From Xanthomonas arboricola pv. juglandis (GTDB lineage Bacteria > Pseudomonadota > Gammaproteobacteria > Xanthomonadales > Xanthomonadaceae): a stretch of 64,000 bases of DNA. This document shows positions 63,545-64,000 of the stretch, one piece after another. The stretch's first letter is position 1; each line of letters begins with the position of its first letter. The notes beneath the pieces are model-generated. The model saw only the letters and a program-made list of their open reading frames with translations, did no database searches and was not told where the DNA came from. The stretch is taken from assembly GCF_001013475.1 (NCBI RefSeq), contig NZ_JZEF01000002.1, forward strand, positions 971,655 through 1,035,654, written 5' to 3'. The position numbers and the translations under genes were made by a program.

Positions 63545-64000
63545 ATGACCACCGCGCGTGCCAGCATTTCCTACGCGTTTGCCAAGCGCCACGGCGTGGT
63601 GCTGCTGGGCAGCGACAGCGCCGCGCAGATCGGCCTGCGCGAAGGCGGCGATGTGCAGGCGCTGATCGAGCTGCGGCGTGCGCTGGGCATGCCGTTGCAG
63701 GTGCGCACGCTGGCGCCGTCGGTGTTCGACCGGCATGTGTCGGAGATCTACGCCGATGCCGGCATGGAGCAGGGCGTGCAGGTCGAGGCGCTGGACCTGC
63801 ACGGCAGCCTGGATTCGTTGATCGACGACATCCCCACCGCCGATCTGCTCGACAGCCAGGACGATGCGCCGATCATCCGCCTGATCAACGGCATCATCGC
63901 CGAGGCCGCGCGCCTGGGCGCCTCGGACGTACATCTGGAATCCTACGAATCGCGGCTGCGCGTGCGCCTGCGCGTGGATGGGGTGATGCGCGAGGCGGCC
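63545..64000 (+). CDS. gspE: Type II secretion ATPase GspE (XcsE-like), 5' part
   Basis: The first 152 residues of the cytoplasmic secretion ATPase, cut off by the window edge. The N1E-type domain and the start of the N2E region are visible, ending with LGASDVHLESYESRLRVRLRVDGVM, the family's conserved block before the Walker motifs. ATG 63545 lies 4 bases after the gspD stop. Confidence 0.92.
   Translation, partial: MTTARASISYAFAKRHGVVLLGSDSAAQIGLREGGDVQALIELRRALGMPLQVRTLAPSVFDRHVSEIYADAGMEQGVQVEALDLHGSLDSLIDDIPTADLLDSQDDAPIIRLINGIIAEAARLGASDVHLESYESRLRVRLRVDGVMREAA

Overview
The window reads as chromosomal DNA of a plant-associated gammaproteobacterium, almost certainly a Xanthomonas (axonopodis/citri/euvesicatoria-like). 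The reasons are high GC, two large blocks of genes typical of the genus, a perfect PIP-box promoter on a secreted polygalacturonase, a second type II secretion cluster in C-D-E order (the Xcs arrangement), many TonB-dependent receptors, and dispersed short repeats (GGGAATC arrays, GTAG-type REP hairpins). I saw no tRNA, rRNA, insertion sequence, prophage or CRISPR array.

Layout. 1-1.7 kb: a small lipoprotein and a HAD phosphatase. 2.1-9.5 kb: a tightly packed alcohol-oxidation operon made of a PQQ-dependent dehydrogenase lipoprotein, a c-type cytochrome, a YVTN beta-propeller lipoprotein, a zinc-type alcohol dehydrogenase and a TonB receptor. A good sigma-54 promoter (2244-2260) precedes it. 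A sigma-54 activator of the AcoR type lies at its far end (12263-10290, minus), beyond 770 bases of structured repeats. The dehydrogenase carries the Asp-Tyr-Asp signature of lanthanide-dependent enzymes, so I propose the TonB receptor imports a lanthanide complex or PQQ.

12.5-29.7 kb: a sugar/adenosine-type kinase, then the conserved cell-elongation and lipoylation chain mreB-mreC-mreD-mrdA-rodA-(polygalacturonase)-mltB-rlpA-dac-(lpxR)-DUF493-lipB-lipA. Two host-interaction genes are inserted in it: the PIP-box polygalacturonase and a lipid A deacylase. The mreC 3' end has been rebuilt from the same dispersed repeat that surrounds it and encodes a 28-residue repeated tail.

30-45.6 kb: tail-specific protease, a TSUP permease with a divergent LysR regulator, a secreted EEP-fold hydrolase, and a NAD salvage operon (NMN adenylyltransferase-Nudix fusion, nadV). 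That operon is followed by a radical SAM protein and a DNA-methylase-like protein with an apparent frameshift. Several envelope proteins follow, then a 6-phosphogluconate dehydrogenase, a Gfo/Idh oxidoreductase and a BON-domain protein.

45.9-52.6 kb: a three-gene phosphorelay (CHASE3-like kinase, Rcp1-like receiver, hybrid kinase), folK convergent with a pteridine reductase, a MidA-like methyltransferase and a VanZ-like membrane protein. 52.9-64 kb: a TonB receptor with a Zur-like operator, then a prolyl-4-hydroxylase divergent from a Pro-rich lipoprotein gene, its TonB receptor partner, and the start of the second type II secretion operon (gspC, gspD, partial gspE). The neighbourhood suggests that the hydroxylase, lipoprotein, receptor and secretion system act together.
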